Notes: a model not told the origin generated them from the letters alone. A DNA stretch of 64,000 nucleotides from Capsulimonas corticalis (GCF_003574315.2 NZ_AP025739.1:1116001-1180000); one strand, 5' to 3'. Counted from the first letter of the stretch, positions 35,376-44,423 are shown. A program made the numbers and translations.

Positions 35376-37160
35376 TCACGCCGATCCTCGCCCGCAGCGC
35401 AGCAGGCCGGACGGCGGAACCGCGAACGCATGGAGCCCGGCGGACAGCGCCCGGCGCTCCGCATGCACGAGCCTTCCCCGACAGTCAAAGATCTGAAGAT
35501 CCCGCTCTCCCAAATCTTCCAACACCTCCAGCGCAATCCGGGCGGCGCGAGTTCCATTGACCGCGAAAATCGTCCGCTCGCCGGGCCGGCCCAGCGCGGC
35601 GAGTGCGCCTTCGCCATAGATGGCGGCCACGAGCTTGCTATCCGTCGAAGCAAGGACCAGGGGGTACATCTGCTCCGGATGCAGCGGCTCCAGCCGGCCG
35701 TCGAGAAGCGCGTCCCGGTGCGCGGTCCAGAAGCTCATCCAGAACCGCAGCATCTCCCGATGGTCGCTGGGGATACGGTCCAGCAGCACCGAGATCTGGG
35801 GAACGGAAAACAGCACATTCAAAAACTGAAGCGCGGCCGCTTCGACCGGCTCGCCCGCGTTCCACATCAGCATGTCGGCGTGCGCGGCCGTATCGCCGCA
35901 AAGCAGCCGGATATCCAGGGTCCGGATGCGATTGGCGGCGGCGTCATTGGGGCAGTCCCCAGCACGGAACAGATTGCCGTACTTGCGCATCAAGGGGCCG
36001 ATATAGCTCTGCCGAAACTCAATCATGATGTCCGGCTTGATCGCGCGCAGCCGCGCCATCACATCCGTCAGCAGCCGGTCCGCCGCCTCCGACACGGAAT
36101 CGTAATCTCTGCCGTCGCCAGTCCGCGCGGCCGCCTCCGCCGTATCTCCGATGGAATCGACGAAATCGAGCTTGAAGCCATCCAGGTCCCAGTCACGCAG
36201 CGCGCGCTCGTAGATCCCGATCAGATATTCCCGCGCTTCGGGGAAACGCGGGTCCAGAATGCCGGCGCCAAAATGGTCGCTGTCGGCGAGGAACTTGCCC
36301 TGAAACGTTTGGTAAGCCTCGCTATGGCGTCCGATAAAGGGCACGGAGTACCAGAGCAGGAACGCCATGCCCTCGTCGTGGACCGCCCGCACAAAGCCCT
36401 TCATATCTGAGATGCGCTCGGAGCGCCAATCCCCGCAGTACGCATACCCCCGGGTGGCGTCCCCCGTCTGCCATCCATCGTCGACAATCACCGCGTCGCA
36501 GCCCAGCGGCTTCGCCAGACGGCACTGCGCCAGCACGCTTTCCGGCGTGAGGGTTTGATGGAAGCTGTACCAGGTGGAGTACATCGGCCGGCGCGCCAGA
36601 TCCGGAACGGCGCACGGCTCATATCCGGGCAGCGACGCCCACCACTCCGACACGCCGTACAGAGCATCGTAGTAGGGCGTTTCGCGCGTATCGAGCCGCA
36701 ACGTCAGTTCATATCGCTCGATCGGCGGCGAGGGGTCGGTGAACAGCGCCACGGAGCATTGAAACTCCGCCGTTTCTTCATCCACCCCGGCGGCGCAGCG
36801 CAGTCCATGCAGCGCGTCCGAGGCGGCGAATGTCAGGCGATTGGCTCCCGACTGGCTGTACAAACACAGGACGGGCGCATTGGTGGTCGCCTTCGAAGGA
36901 AACCCCTTCCCCAGGTGGTAGGTAATTCCCCGGTTCCACCCCGAGGCCGTCGTCCACGACGCCTGGATGTCGATATTGGGATGGCGCCACGCCAACTTCA
37001 CATTCGGCGGCGCCGCCGGTCGCCCGGCGGTCAGCGTGACGGTCACGGTCGAGAGCCCGGGTTCAAGGCGCTCCGTGGAAAGCTCCGCGCGAAATGCGCC
37101 AAGATCTCCTTCCAGACGGATTTCGTGCGGATCGGCTGAGAGGATCGGTGTTGTGGTCAT
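35376..37160 (-). CDS. Alpha-galactosidase, GH36-like
   Basis: A 594-residue enzyme. An N-terminal beta-sandwich (about 1-190) precedes a TIM barrel containing VIVDDGWQTGD, the nucleophile Asp in DGFKLDFVDS (about residue 331), IEFRQSYIGP and the acid/base Asp in FRAGDCPNDA (about 401). A C-terminal beta domain follows. These are hallmarks of GH36/clan GH-D alpha-galactosidases. No signal peptide is seen, so it hydrolyses alpha-galactosides in the cytoplasm. The ATG at 37160 has GAGG eight bases upstream; a longer frame has no Shine-Dalgarno. Confidence 0.88.
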   Translation of the reverse strand: MTTTPILSADPHEIRLEGDLGAFRAELSTERLEPGLSTVTVTLTAGRPAAPPNVKLAWRHPNIDIQASWTTASGWNRGITYHLGKGFPSKATTNAPVLCLYSQSGANRLTFAASDALHGLRCAAGVDEETAEFQCSVALFTDPSPPIERYELTLRLDTRETPYYDALYGVSEWWASLPGYEPCAVPDLARRPMYSTWYSFHQTLTPESVLAQCRLAKPLGCDAVIVDDGWQTGDATRGYAYCGDWRSERISDMKGFVRAVHDEGMAFLLWYSVPFIGRHSEAYQTFQGKFLADSDHFGAGILDPRFPEAREYLIGIYERALRDWDLDGFKLDFVDSIGDTAEAAARTGDGRDYDSVSEAADRLLTDVMARLRAIKPDIMIEFRQSYIGPLMRKYGNLFRAGDCPNDAAANRIRTLDIRLLCGDTAAHADMLMWNAGEPVEAAALQFLNVLFSVPQISVLLDRIPSDHREMLRFWMSFWTAHRDALLDGRLEPLHPEQMYPLVLASTDSKLVAAIYGEGALAALGRPGERTIFAVNGTRAARIALEVLEDLGERDLQIFDCRGRLVHAERRALSAGLHAFAVPPSGLLRCGRGSA

Positions 37161-37243
37161 GGAAGCGCCTCGGGATTTATTGTCGTGATAGCGCCTCTTT
37201 GTACGGTAAGAACAAGAGGATTTCCTGCGCGTTGATCCCAATA

Positions 37244-37278
37244 CCCCGCGCTTTGGGAAAGCTTTCGCAAGCGCGGGG
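37244..37278. repeat. Inverted repeat between minus-strand genes
   Basis: Ten base pairs CCCCGCGCTT/AAGCGCGGGG flank a loop of about 15 bases. It lies between the 37290 gene end and the alpha-galactosidase start. There is no T-run on either side, so it may be a processing or stabilising hairpin, or a weak terminator. Confidence 0.5.
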
Positions 37279-37289
37279 GAATCGGGCCG

Positions 37290-38180
37290 CTAAGGCGGAG
37301 GCGCCGCAGCGGCCGCGCTGGGCGGGTTCATGGTCAGCACGGTCCGCAGGTTCTTTGCCCAGGAGTTCGCGAGGACGACTGAGCTGGGCGCCTTCGCCGC
37401 GTCGGCTTCGGTGGATTCGACGACGATCATGGGACGGTCTCCCATCAGGATCAGCGAAGGGCCGAAAATGGGGTACCCGCTGAGATCGACGACTTTGACG
37501 GAATCCGCGGCGCCGTCGCCGAGGCGATGCGCGACGACGTTGAGGCGCGGTCCTAAGATGTCCGCGTACTCGGCGGCGGTGAAGCCGCCGGGCTGAGGAC
37601 CGCGCAGCACGGCGACGAGTTTATCGCGCAGATAGATCTGGCCGGTCGAGCCGCCGACCTCAGAAAAGTCACTCGTAATCGTCAGGGGAGGGTTTTCGGG
37701 AACCGTGGGCTCCGGTTCGTTGGGCCGCCGGTAGTTGACGCGCGGCAAAAGCTGCTGGAGCTTTTTCGCCCATCCGGTGGCGAGCTTGAGAGATTCGCCC
37801 GGACTGCCCGCCGAGGCGGCGGTCTGGTCATCCACTTCGATCAAACGCCGCCCCAGCGCGTAAAGCACCGGCGGTTTTCCCGCCGGTGTATAGATCACGA
37901 CATCGGCGGGGGTGATATCCGGAATGGCCAGCAGACGCGTTAGCCTCTCCTCAATCGCCCCCACCCGCTGCTGCGGCGTCAGCCCACCGGCGGACGACCG
38001 CAGACGCATCACCACTTCACCGCCGAGCGTGACGTCCGCCGCAGTATCCTGGGCAAAAACACGTCCTCCTGCGCAAGCCGCCAGCGCCGCCGCGGCCATA
38101 ATTCTCCGGCAATTCGCCGTACACGTTCGCGCCCAACATGAGCGTCCGTTACGCTGTTCCACCACACATCGCACCTCCAT
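37290..38180 (-). CDS. Exported protein with a duplicated domain, unknown function
   Basis: A 296-residue protein with an Arg-rich N-terminus and a hydrophobic signal-like stretch (MAAAALAACAGGRVFAQ). The mature part has two related halves. Each has a strand motif (TLGGEVVMRLRS; YLRDKLVAVLRG), an acidic helix (RVGAIEERLTRLL; YADILGPRLNVVA), a central strand and a closing helix (LATGWAKKLQQLL; LANSWAKNLRTVL). The first half resembles the periplasmic N-terminal segment found on some MscS-type channels, but no channel domain follows. The start is uncertain: ATG 38180 or the GTG five codons later, which has GGAGGTG upstream. A longer frame would overlap the divergent gene. Confidence 0.6.
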   Translation of the reverse strand: MEVRCVVEQRNGRSCWARTCTANCRRIMAAAALAACAGGRVFAQDTAADVTLGGEVVMRLRSSAGGLTPQQRVGAIEERLTRLLAIPDITPADVVIYTPAGKPPVLYALGRRLIEVDDQTAASAGSPGESLKLATGWAKKLQQLLPRVNYRRPNEPEPTVPENPPLTITSDFSEVGGSTGQIYLRDKLVAVLRGPQPGGFTAAEYADILGPRLNVVAHRLGDGAADSVKVVDLSGYPIFGPSLILMGDRPMIVVESTEADAAKAPSSVVLANSWAKNLRTVLTMNPPSAAAAAPPP

Positions 38181-38302
38181 ACTTCCTAAGCTGCGACTTC
38201 GGCGCAATCGCCTGTCGTCATCCGGGAGCGCATCCGCGCGTCCCAGGGTATTGACTGATACCCAAATCGCAAGGTTCCCACTCCGGCTCCGTGTTTGTGA
38301 AA

Positions 38303-38318
38303 CTTCCCTGATGGGAAG
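38303..38318. promoter_or_regulatory. Palindrome next to a candidate -10
   Basis: CTTCCC-TGAT-GGGAAG is a perfect 6-base inverted repeat immediately 5' of TAAAAT (38321-38326), in the divergent region between the genes at 38180 and 38404. It could be an operator. No matching -35 is present. Confidence 0.3.
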
Positions 38319-38403
38319 AATAAAATTCACCCCTTTTCTGATTGGCGATCGCTCAAACATGAGCGCTGAAAAACAAGTGCTGCGAAAGAAAGGTTGGCGT
38401 TCG

Positions 38404-38799
38404 ATGTCCGAGTATGAACATTCCATCGTGGTCGAAGCCGCGCCGGAGGCCGTGTTCGACTTCGTATCCGACATCCAAAATTCGCCGGTCTCCATCCCGG
38501 CCGCGCTCCCGTCCAACACGCAAAGCCTCGCCGAGGCGCGCGCGACTGATGGATGGGTGCGCATCTATGCGGGCGAATATCTCCTGGAGTGGGGCTCCGA
38601 TGGAGATCAATCCTATTCAGGCTGGCTTCAGATCGAGGAGATGGATGACGACATTTCTGAGATCACCATGCATCTTTCCTACCCCAGCCGGCTGGATTTC
38701 AGCGAGGCGGCCGTTCGGCAGGAGCTACTTTCCGCAATGCAGCGGATCAAAGAACGGGTCGAACGGCGGCCTCAGAGTCTCGATACGCTTTCGCTGTAG
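38404..38799 (+). CDS. SRPBCC (polyketide cyclase/START-like) protein
   Basis: A 131-residue single-domain protein starting EYEHSIVVEAAPEAVFDFVS, the typical first strand and helix of the SRPBCC ligand-binding fold, and ending in the long C-terminal helix (EAAVRQELLSAMQRIKERVE). Such proteins bind hydrophobic ligands; the ligand is unknown. The ATG at 38404 is chosen because AAAGG precedes it; an in-frame ATG at 38359 lacks a Shine-Dalgarno. Confidence 0.78.
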   Translation: MSEYEHSIVVEAAPEAVFDFVSDIQNSPVSIPAALPSNTQSLAEARATDGWVRIYAGEYLLEWGSDGDQSYSGWLQIEEMDDDISEITMHLSYPSRLDFSEAAVRQELLSAMQRIKERVERRPQSLDTLSL

Positions 38800-38817
38800 T
38801 TTCGCCTCCTCTCACCG

Positions 38818-38855
38818 CGCCGCATTTCACGACGAAAGTTCGCTGAAGTGCGGCG
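38818..38855 (+). terminator. Terminator-like hairpin after the SRPBCC gene
   Basis: CGCCGCA and TGCGGCG pair, extended by TTCA/TGAA with one mismatch, around a 14-base loop. The sequence after it (CTTCGTATTTTCC) is only moderately T-rich, so efficiency is doubtful. The rest of the gap to 39038 is AT-rich with no recognised element. Confidence 0.4.
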
Positions 38856-39038
38856 CTTCGTATTTTCCTATACGGTCATTCTTCCACTTTCCATTCAAAA
38901 TATTCTATTCGCGAAATACGCAATTTATTTTTGTGATATTAAATACTTCTTAAGATTGTTTTAATGTGACAAATTGAAGGATATCGCGACTTTGACCACG
39001 AATATCGCCTGAAGCAAACGTATTGATTGGAAAATGTT

Positions 39039-39620
39039 ATGACATATCTCCGAGGCCGGCGCTCGATGCTTCCGGCCGTCGCTGCTCTTCTCTCGGTATC
39101 GCTTCTAGCGCCGCCGGCCGCGCGAGCGGACAGCAATGACCGCAAAGTCGCCAGTTTTGCATCCGGGAGCGGAAGCATTATCTTTCTCGCGGCCGGATTG
39201 GCGCTGCCGCTGCTGCGCGATGGCGATCAGGGCAAAAACCATTCGCTTCGCGTCGCGGACAGTCTGGGAACGACCTTGATTTTGACCGAAGGACTCAAAG
39301 CGCTCACTAAAGAAAAGCGGCCGGACAGCAGCGAGCATAACAGCTTTCCCAGCGGCCATACGTCCGCCGCATTCGCCGTCGCCACGATGGAAAGCGCCTT
39401 CCATCCGAAGGAAGCGCCGCTGTGGTATCTGGGAGCGGCGACCATCGGCTGGTCGCGCCTCCGGCTGAACCGCCACCATCCGCAGGATGTCGCCTTCGGC
39501 GCGCTGCTTGGCTTCGGCGTATCGCGCTGGGAGCTTTCGAAGGCCCACGGAATCATTCTCACGCCCTATATCGATCCGGAAAATCGTTCCATGCGCCTGG
39601 AGTTCAACCGTACGTTTTGA
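39039..39620 (+). CDS. PAP2-family phosphatase, exported
   Basis: A 193-residue protein with all three PAP2 motifs: K-x6-RP in KALTKEKRPDSS, PSGH in SFPSGHTSAAFA and SR-x5-H-x3-D in SRLRLNRHHPQD. A signal peptide (LPAVAALLSVSLLAPPAARA) leads it. It probably dephosphorylates a lipid phosphate such as undecaprenyl pyrophosphate or phosphatidic acid at the periplasmic face, useful for recycling the glycan carrier; the substrate is inferred. A TTG four codons upstream is an alternative start. Confidence 0.87.
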   Translation: MTYLRGRRSMLPAVAALLSVSLLAPPAARADSNDRKVASFASGSGSIIFLAAGLALPLLRDGDQGKNHSLRVADSLGTTLILTEGLKALTKEKRPDSSEHNSFPSGHTSAAFAVATMESAFHPKEAPLWYLGAATIGWSRLRLNRHHPQDVAFGALLGFGVSRWELSKAHGIILTPYIDPENRSMRLEFNRTF

Positions 39621-39753
39621 CGGGCGCCGGCGTCCCTAAGCCCGCCTGCCCTATTGCTTTGCCGTTATTCCACCGATAACACAACAGATGGCCCTCGTTC
39701 TCCATTCGAAAGCGTCCCATAACGTTGGGCGCGGCTATAAGCAGGGTTGACGT

Positions 39754-42135
39754 ATGAATTGGCTGCGTAAATTTGGCGTCGGATATCGGCTGCCCGCGAG
39801 TTTTATTGCGGTCATTGTGCTGGGCGTGTCTGGATACGCCTACGTCGTCGTCGTCACCCGCCAGGCCGCCGCCCGCCACGCCTCCATGGACGTCACCATG
39901 GAGGAAAGCGTCGACACCGCGCACCAAGCTTCGCACGCCGCTCAAGAGATCGCGCTCAGCACCGTCGAATACGTCTACACCGGCAATCCGCGCTACAAGG
40001 CGGCGGAAGACCACGCGGACGCCGCGGCGGAGACCTGCTACCAATCTCTGCGCTCATCCCTGAGCGCGCTTCCGCACAATCAATCCCTGCTGGCAAGTTT
40101 GGACACGCTGATTCGACAGGACGAACAGGTCTGCGATCCTCTGGGCTCCGAGGCCATACGCCTGGCGGGCAGCGGGCGCCGGGAGGAAGCGATCGCTCTA
40201 GTCGAAGGCCGATACGCGGTCGCGCGGGCGGAGCTGGAGACGGAAAACCTCAAACTGGAGGAGCAGTTCGATCGATATCGCGGAAGCGAAGTCTCGGACA
40301 TGCAGCGGCGGGTGTCGCTGGCGGTGACGATCGGATGGGTCGTCCAGGGGCTGGCGCTCGCCATTTCGCTGGTGATCGCCGCCATTATCTGCCGCTCGAT
40401 CGCCGCCAATCTGCGGCGACTGCTCCAGGCCCAGAATGAGCTTCAGCGCAGCGAAAAACGGTTCCAGTCGCTGATTCGGCACGCTTCGGATGTCGTGGCG
40501 GTCTTTTCGCCCGCCGGCGAGCTCCAATACCTCAGTCCCGCCTCGCGGCGGCATTTCGGCTACGACGCGGCGGATTACGACGGCCGCACATTCTTCGATT
40601 TCGTTCACCCGGACGACCAAATGCGCGCCCGAGCGCTCTTCACGGAAGCGGCGGCGCAGCCCGCCGGCAACATCGCGAGCGAGCTCCGCCTGTCTCACCA
40701 GGACGGCGAATGGCGGCCCGCCGAAATCCAGGTACAGAATCTTATTGCCGACGTCAGCGTCGGCGGCATCGTCATCGCGTACCGGGACATCACCGAGCGC
40801 AAGGCGTTCGAGCAGGAGCTCGCGCATCAGGCGTTCCACGATCCGCTGACCGCGCTGCCTAACCGCGCCCTGTTCCTGAACCGGCTGGAAAACGCGCTCG
40901 CGCGCGCCCTGCGCCGCAAGGACACCGTCGGGGTGATGTTTATCGACATCGATAACTTCAAGCTCATCAACGACAGCCTGAGCCGTCAAGCCGGCGATGA
41001 GCTGCTGAAGGCGGTTTCCGAGCGGCTGCAAAGCTGTCTGCGCACGGGCGACACCGTGGCGCGGATCGGCGACGATGAGTTCAGCATCCTCCTGGAAAAT
41101 ATCGGCTCCGCCGACGACGCCTCCCTCTTCGCGGGCCGCATCACATCGCATCTCCGCCAGCCGATCACCATCCATGGACACGACCTTTTCGTCACATCCA
41201 GCATCGGCGTTGCGATCTCCACGCACGTGGAGGTAAGCGCGGAGGACCTGCTGCGGGACGCCGATATCGCCATGGTCCATGCGAAGAACTCCGGCAAGGA
41301 CACGCACGCGCTGTTCGAGCACAGCATGAACGCGCAGGCGACCGAGCGCCTGGAGATGGAAGCGATGCTCCGCCGCGCCGTCGCCTCGGACCAGATGCGG
41401 GTCTACTACCAGCCGATCATCGATCTGGAGACAAAGCAGATCCGAAAATTCGAAGCTCTCGTCCGCTGGCAGCATCCGACGCTAGGGCTGGTCCCGCCGC
41501 TGAAGTTCATTCCGCTGGCGGAGGAGACCGGCGTGATCGGCCCGCTGGGAGACTGGGTGATGCGCGAAGCCTGCCGCCAGTGCCGCGCATGGCAGATCGC
41601 CTCCCCCGAACAGGAAGAACTGTCCATCGCCGTCAACCTCTCGGCCCGCCAGCTTCAGCTTCCGGGCCTCGCGCATCAAGTGGCGCAGATCCTCAGCGAA
41701 ACCGGTCTGAGCGCGAACCATCTGGAGCTTGAGATCACGGAAAGCGTGATGATGGGCGACCCCGACGCCGCCATTCGCACGCTCCAGGAGCTGAAAAGCC
41801 TGGGGGTCCATATCGCGGTGGATGACTTCGGCACGGGCTACTCATCCATGCAGTATTTGAGCCGTTTCCCCATCGATACTCTGAAGATCGATCGTTACTT
41901 CATTCAAAAGATGGTGGAGCCCGAGGGCTTCGCCATCGTCCACGCGATCGTGGACCTGAGCAAATCGCTGCATCTGCGCGTTGTCAGCGAGGGAATTGAG
42001 ACGGAAGAACAGCTCTCAATGCTTCAATTGCTGGATTGCAATTTCGGCCAGGGATATCTGATCTCGGCTCCCGTTCCGGCGGCGAACGCCGAATCGCTGC
42101 TCGCTTTCCCCTCCAGCGGCGCCGTCGCCGCGTGA
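39754..42135 (+). CDS. Membrane PAS-GGDEF-EAL cyclic di-GMP protein
   Basis: A 793-residue protein. Two transmembrane helices (about 12-33 and 190-212) flank an extracytoplasmic helical sensor. A PAS domain (about 235-355, FDFVHPDDQMRAR), a GGDEF domain and an EAL domain follow. The GGDEF site reads RIGDDEFSIL, so the second glycine is Asp and cyclase activity may be lost. The EAL site is complete: FEALVRWQHP, LELEITESVMM, VDDFGTGYSSM, LKIDRYFI and SEGIETEEQL. I infer mainly a c-di-GMP phosphodiesterase. No adjacent gene reveals the signal. Confidence 0.92.
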   Translation: MNWLRKFGVGYRLPASFIAVIVLGVSGYAYVVVVTRQAAARHASMDVTMEESVDTAHQASHAAQEIALSTVEYVYTGNPRYKAAEDHADAAAETCYQSLRSSLSALPHNQSLLASLDTLIRQDEQVCDPLGSEAIRLAGSGRREEAIALVEGRYAVARAELETENLKLEEQFDRYRGSEVSDMQRRVSLAVTIGWVVQGLALAISLVIAAIICRSIAANLRRLLQAQNELQRSEKRFQSLIRHASDVVAVFSPAGELQYLSPASRRHFGYDAADYDGRTFFDFVHPDDQMRARALFTEAAAQPAGNIASELRLSHQDGEWRPAEIQVQNLIADVSVGGIVIAYRDITERKAFEQELAHQAFHDPLTALPNRALFLNRLENALARALRRKDTVGVMFIDIDNFKLINDSLSRQAGDELLKAVSERLQSCLRTGDTVARIGDDEFSILLENIGSADDASLFAGRITSHLRQPITIHGHDLFVTSSIGVAISTHVEVSAEDLLRDADIAMVHAKNSGKDTHALFEHSMNAQATERLEMEAMLRRAVASDQMRVYYQPIIDLETKQIRKFEALVRWQHPTLGLVPPLKFIPLAEETGVIGPLGDWVMREACRQCRAWQIASPEQEELSIAVNLSARQLQLPGLAHQVAQILSETGLSANHLELEITESVMMGDPDAAIRTLQELKSLGVHIAVDDFGTGYSSMQYLSRFPIDTLKIDRYFIQKMVEPEGFAIVHAIVDLSKSLHLRVVSEGIETEEQLSMLQLLDCNFGQGYLISAPVPAANAESLLAFPSSGAVAA

Positions 42136-42198
42136 GGCGTCTCACACATCTGGGTACACTCATAAGCGAATCCGCATGCTTGCGGCAGGAGTGGCCCC

Positions 42199-43509
42199 AT
42201 GACGTCTCCATCGAACCAACCCAGTGAATCTCCACGCCCGCGCGTCGTGATTATCGGCGGCGGTTTTGGCGGTTTGAACGCCGCGCAGGCTCTGCGGGAC
42301 GCCCCTGTCGAAATCACCCTGCTCGACCGCACCAATCACCACTTATTCCAGCCGCTGCTCTACCAGGTCGCGACGGCGACGCTGCCGCCCAGCGATATCA
42401 CCGCGCCGCTGCGCAGCATTTTGCGCCATCAAAAGAACGTGACGGTGCTGCTCGGCGAAGCTTCCGGGATCGATGTCACCCATAAAACCGTCCAGGTAAA
42501 GGGCCAGCCGGACCTTCCCTACGATTATCTGCTGGTGGCCGCCGGCGCGCGCCATTCCTATTTCGGGCATCCGGAGTGGGAGGCGCTGGCGCCGGGCCTC
42601 AAAAGCATCGACGACGCGCTGGAGATCCGGCGCCGCTTTTTGATGGCGTTCGAGAAAGCCGAGGAGGCGAGCGATGAGGAAGACCGCTCCCGCTATCTCA
42701 CTTTCGTGATTGTCGGCGGCGGCCCGACCGGCGTGGAGCTTGCCGGGATCATGATCGAGATCGCGCGCCAAGCGCTCCGCGAGGATTTCCGGCGTATCGA
42801 TACCGCGCGCACGCACATCATCCTGCTGGAGGGCGGCCCGCGCATTTTGCCCGCGTTCCCCGATTCTCTGTCCCTAACGGCGAAGAAAAACCTGGAGGAT
42901 TTCGGCGTCGAAGTGCGGACGGGCGAGATGGTCACGCGCATTGAGCCGGACGCCGTGTGGGTCGGCGACGAACGCATCGGCGCGCGCACCGTGTTCTGGG
43001 CCGCCGGCAACGCCGCTTCGCCTCTGGCGAAGTCGCTCGGCGTTCCGCTGGACAAAGCCGGCCGCGTGGAGGTCAACGCCGATCTCTCGGTCCCCGGTCA
43101 TCCCGAAATCTTCGTGGTCGGCGATCTCGCCCTGGTGCTTCAGCGCGGCAAGCCGGTCCCGGGAGTCGCGCAGGGCGCGATCCAGGGCGGCCAAACCGCC
43201 GCCGAGAATATTCGGCGCTCTCTCGCCGGTGAGGCGCGCATTCCATTTCGCTATTTCGACAAGGGGAACCTCGCGACAATCGGCCGCGACCGGGGCATCG
43301 CCGACCTGCGCGGCCTGCATCTCTCGGGACGTCTCGGCTGGTGGCTCTGGCTGACGGTGCATATCCTATTTCTGATCGGCTTCCGCAACCGCGCCAGCGT
43401 TCTTCTGCAATGGGCGATCTCGTACCTCACCTACCAGCGCAGCTCCCGGCTGATCACGCACATCGACCCGCCGCAGGGCGTTCCGGAAGCGGCGAACACC
43501 GGGCCGTAA
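42199..43509 (+). CDS. ndh: Type II NADH:quinone oxidoreductase
   Basis: A 436-residue flavoprotein with the FAD loop VVIIGGGFGGLNAAQAL, QPLLYQVATATLPPSDI (the NDH-2 quinone-side signature), the NADH loop VIVGGGPTGVELAG, FVVGDLAL and the quinone-site PGVAQGAIQGGQTAAENI. A hydrophobic amphipathic C-terminal region binds the membrane. It transfers electrons from NADH to quinone without pumping protons. A GGAG Shine-Dalgarno precedes the start. Confidence 0.93.
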   Translation: MTSPSNQPSESPRPRVVIIGGGFGGLNAAQALRDAPVEITLLDRTNHHLFQPLLYQVATATLPPSDITAPLRSILRHQKNVTVLLGEASGIDVTHKTVQVKGQPDLPYDYLLVAAGARHSYFGHPEWEALAPGLKSIDDALEIRRRFLMAFEKAEEASDEEDRSRYLTFVIVGGGPTGVELAGIMIEIARQALREDFRRIDTARTHIILLEGGPRILPAFPDSLSLTAKKNLEDFGVEVRTGEMVTRIEPDAVWVGDERIGARTVFWAAGNAASPLAKSLGVPLDKAGRVEVNADLSVPGHPEIFVVGDLALVLQRGKPVPGVAQGAIQGGQTAAENIRRSLAGEARIPFRYFDKGNLATIGRDRGIADLRGLHLSGRLGWWLWLTVHILFLIGFRNRASVLLQWAISYLTYQRSSRLITHIDPPQGVPEAANTGP

Positions 43510-43527
43510 GATGGAAAAAAATTCCTC

Positions 43528-43557
43528 TTGACATAGCGAACATATGTTTGCTACAAT
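43528..43557 (+). promoter_or_regulatory. Consensus sigma-70 promoter, predicted leaderless
   Basis: TTGACA (43528-43533), an 18-base spacer and TACAAT (43552-43557). The ATG at 43563 is five bases after the -10, so transcription should start at or within a base of the A of ATG. It is the strongest promoter match in the window. Confidence 0.8.
43537..43550. promoter_or_regulatory. LexA (SOS)-box-like operator inside the promoter spacer
   Basis: CGAACATATGTTTG matches the Gram-positive type SOS box (CGAACRNRYGTTYC) at 13 of 14 positions and sits between -35 and -10, an ideal place for repression. The core AACATATGTT is a perfect palindrome. The recognition is from memory of the LexA consensus; no lexA is in the window. 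Confidence 0.5.
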
Positions 43558-43562
43558 GCGGC

Positions 43563-44423
43563 ATGAAAAACAGCAGCCGATCTCCCATCCTGGCGGCCGT
43601 CGCCGCGCCAAAACAAACCGCGCTGATCTTCGCCGAACCGCCGGCCAAGCCTACCAGGGCTGCTGCGCCGAAGGCGAATACTGCGCCGCCGGCAAACCCA
43701 TCGAAATCCGTCCGAAAACCCACCCCGCCGCCAGTCGCGGCGGCTGCCGCCCCGACGGCGCCAGCGCGTTCACAGCGCAAAGCCGCCGGCGCGCCGCCCA
43801 GCGCCACCCGCACGCCCCCGGTGAATGTCGCCGCCGTCTCGGAGAAGCCGGCAAAGTCCAACCTGTCCAAGACGCCCCCAGCGCCTGCCGTAAAGACGTC
43901 CGCTGCGGCGGCAAAACCGGCGGCGGGGCAGGTTTCACCGCCCCTTCGGAAAGAAGCGGCAAAGCCCCCGGCGACTCCGGCGGCTGCCGCGAAGCCCGCA
44001 GCGAAGGCGGCGGTTGCCGCAAAGGCGGTGAAACCCACCGCGCCGCCGATCAAGACGCCGGCCGTCAAGCCAGCGGCCATCAAGACACCGACCGTCGCCA
44101 AGCCTCCCATGAAAACCTCTGCTAAGGCGTCGGCGGTGAAGACTGCGTCCAAATCGACCGCCGCGCCTGTGCGGGCGCCGCGAGTTCCTGCCGCGCCCCC
44201 GGAGCCGATCCTGGAGCTGGGACGGATGTGGCGGATGAGCGGGCGGCATGGGGTGGCGTATGTCAAGAACGCGCAGCTGGCGGTGGAGCTGCTGAATATC
44301 GAGCCCCGGAACTTGACGAAAGAAGCGATGGCGGTCTATTACGACCGCAAGGGGCGGGCTTTTGCCTGGCAGATCCGCATCGACACGGCGCGCTGGGACG
44401 ACCTCGTTCGTCGGCTTTCCTGA
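43563..44423 (+). CDS. Lys/Ala/Pro-rich protein with small C-terminal domain
   Basis: A 286-residue protein. Residues about 20-210 are almost entirely Ala, Pro, Lys, Thr and Val, in an AKPAAK-like style as in histone H1-like and nucleoid-associated tails. The last 75 residues form a folded domain (LGRMWRMSGRHGVAYVKNAQ, MAVYYDRKGRAFAWQIRID). The start is fixed by the promoter: the ATG lies where transcription should begin. I do not recognise the C-terminal domain. The basic tail suggests nucleic-acid or polyanion binding, and the LexA-like box suggests damage induction; both are inference. Confidence 0.65.
   Translation: MKNSSRSPILAAVAAPKQTALIFAEPPAKPTRAAAPKANTAPPANPSKSVRKPTPPPVAAAAAPTAPARSQRKAAGAPPSATRTPPVNVAAVSEKPAKSNLSKTPPAPAVKTSAAAAKPAAGQVSPPLRKEAAKPPATPAAAAKPAAKAAVAAKAVKPTAPPIKTPAVKPAAIKTPTVAKPPMKTSAKASAVKTASKSTAAPVRAPRVPAAPPEPILELGRMWRMSGRHGVAYVKNAQLAVELLNIEPRNLTKEAMAVYYDRKGRAFAWQIRIDTARWDDLVRRLS

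Noticed and set aside
38181-38564. N-terminal extension of the duplicated-domain protein
   Set aside because: It would overlap the SRPBCC gene on the other strand, has no coding character, and better starts with Shine-Dalgarno sites lie at 38180 and just inside.
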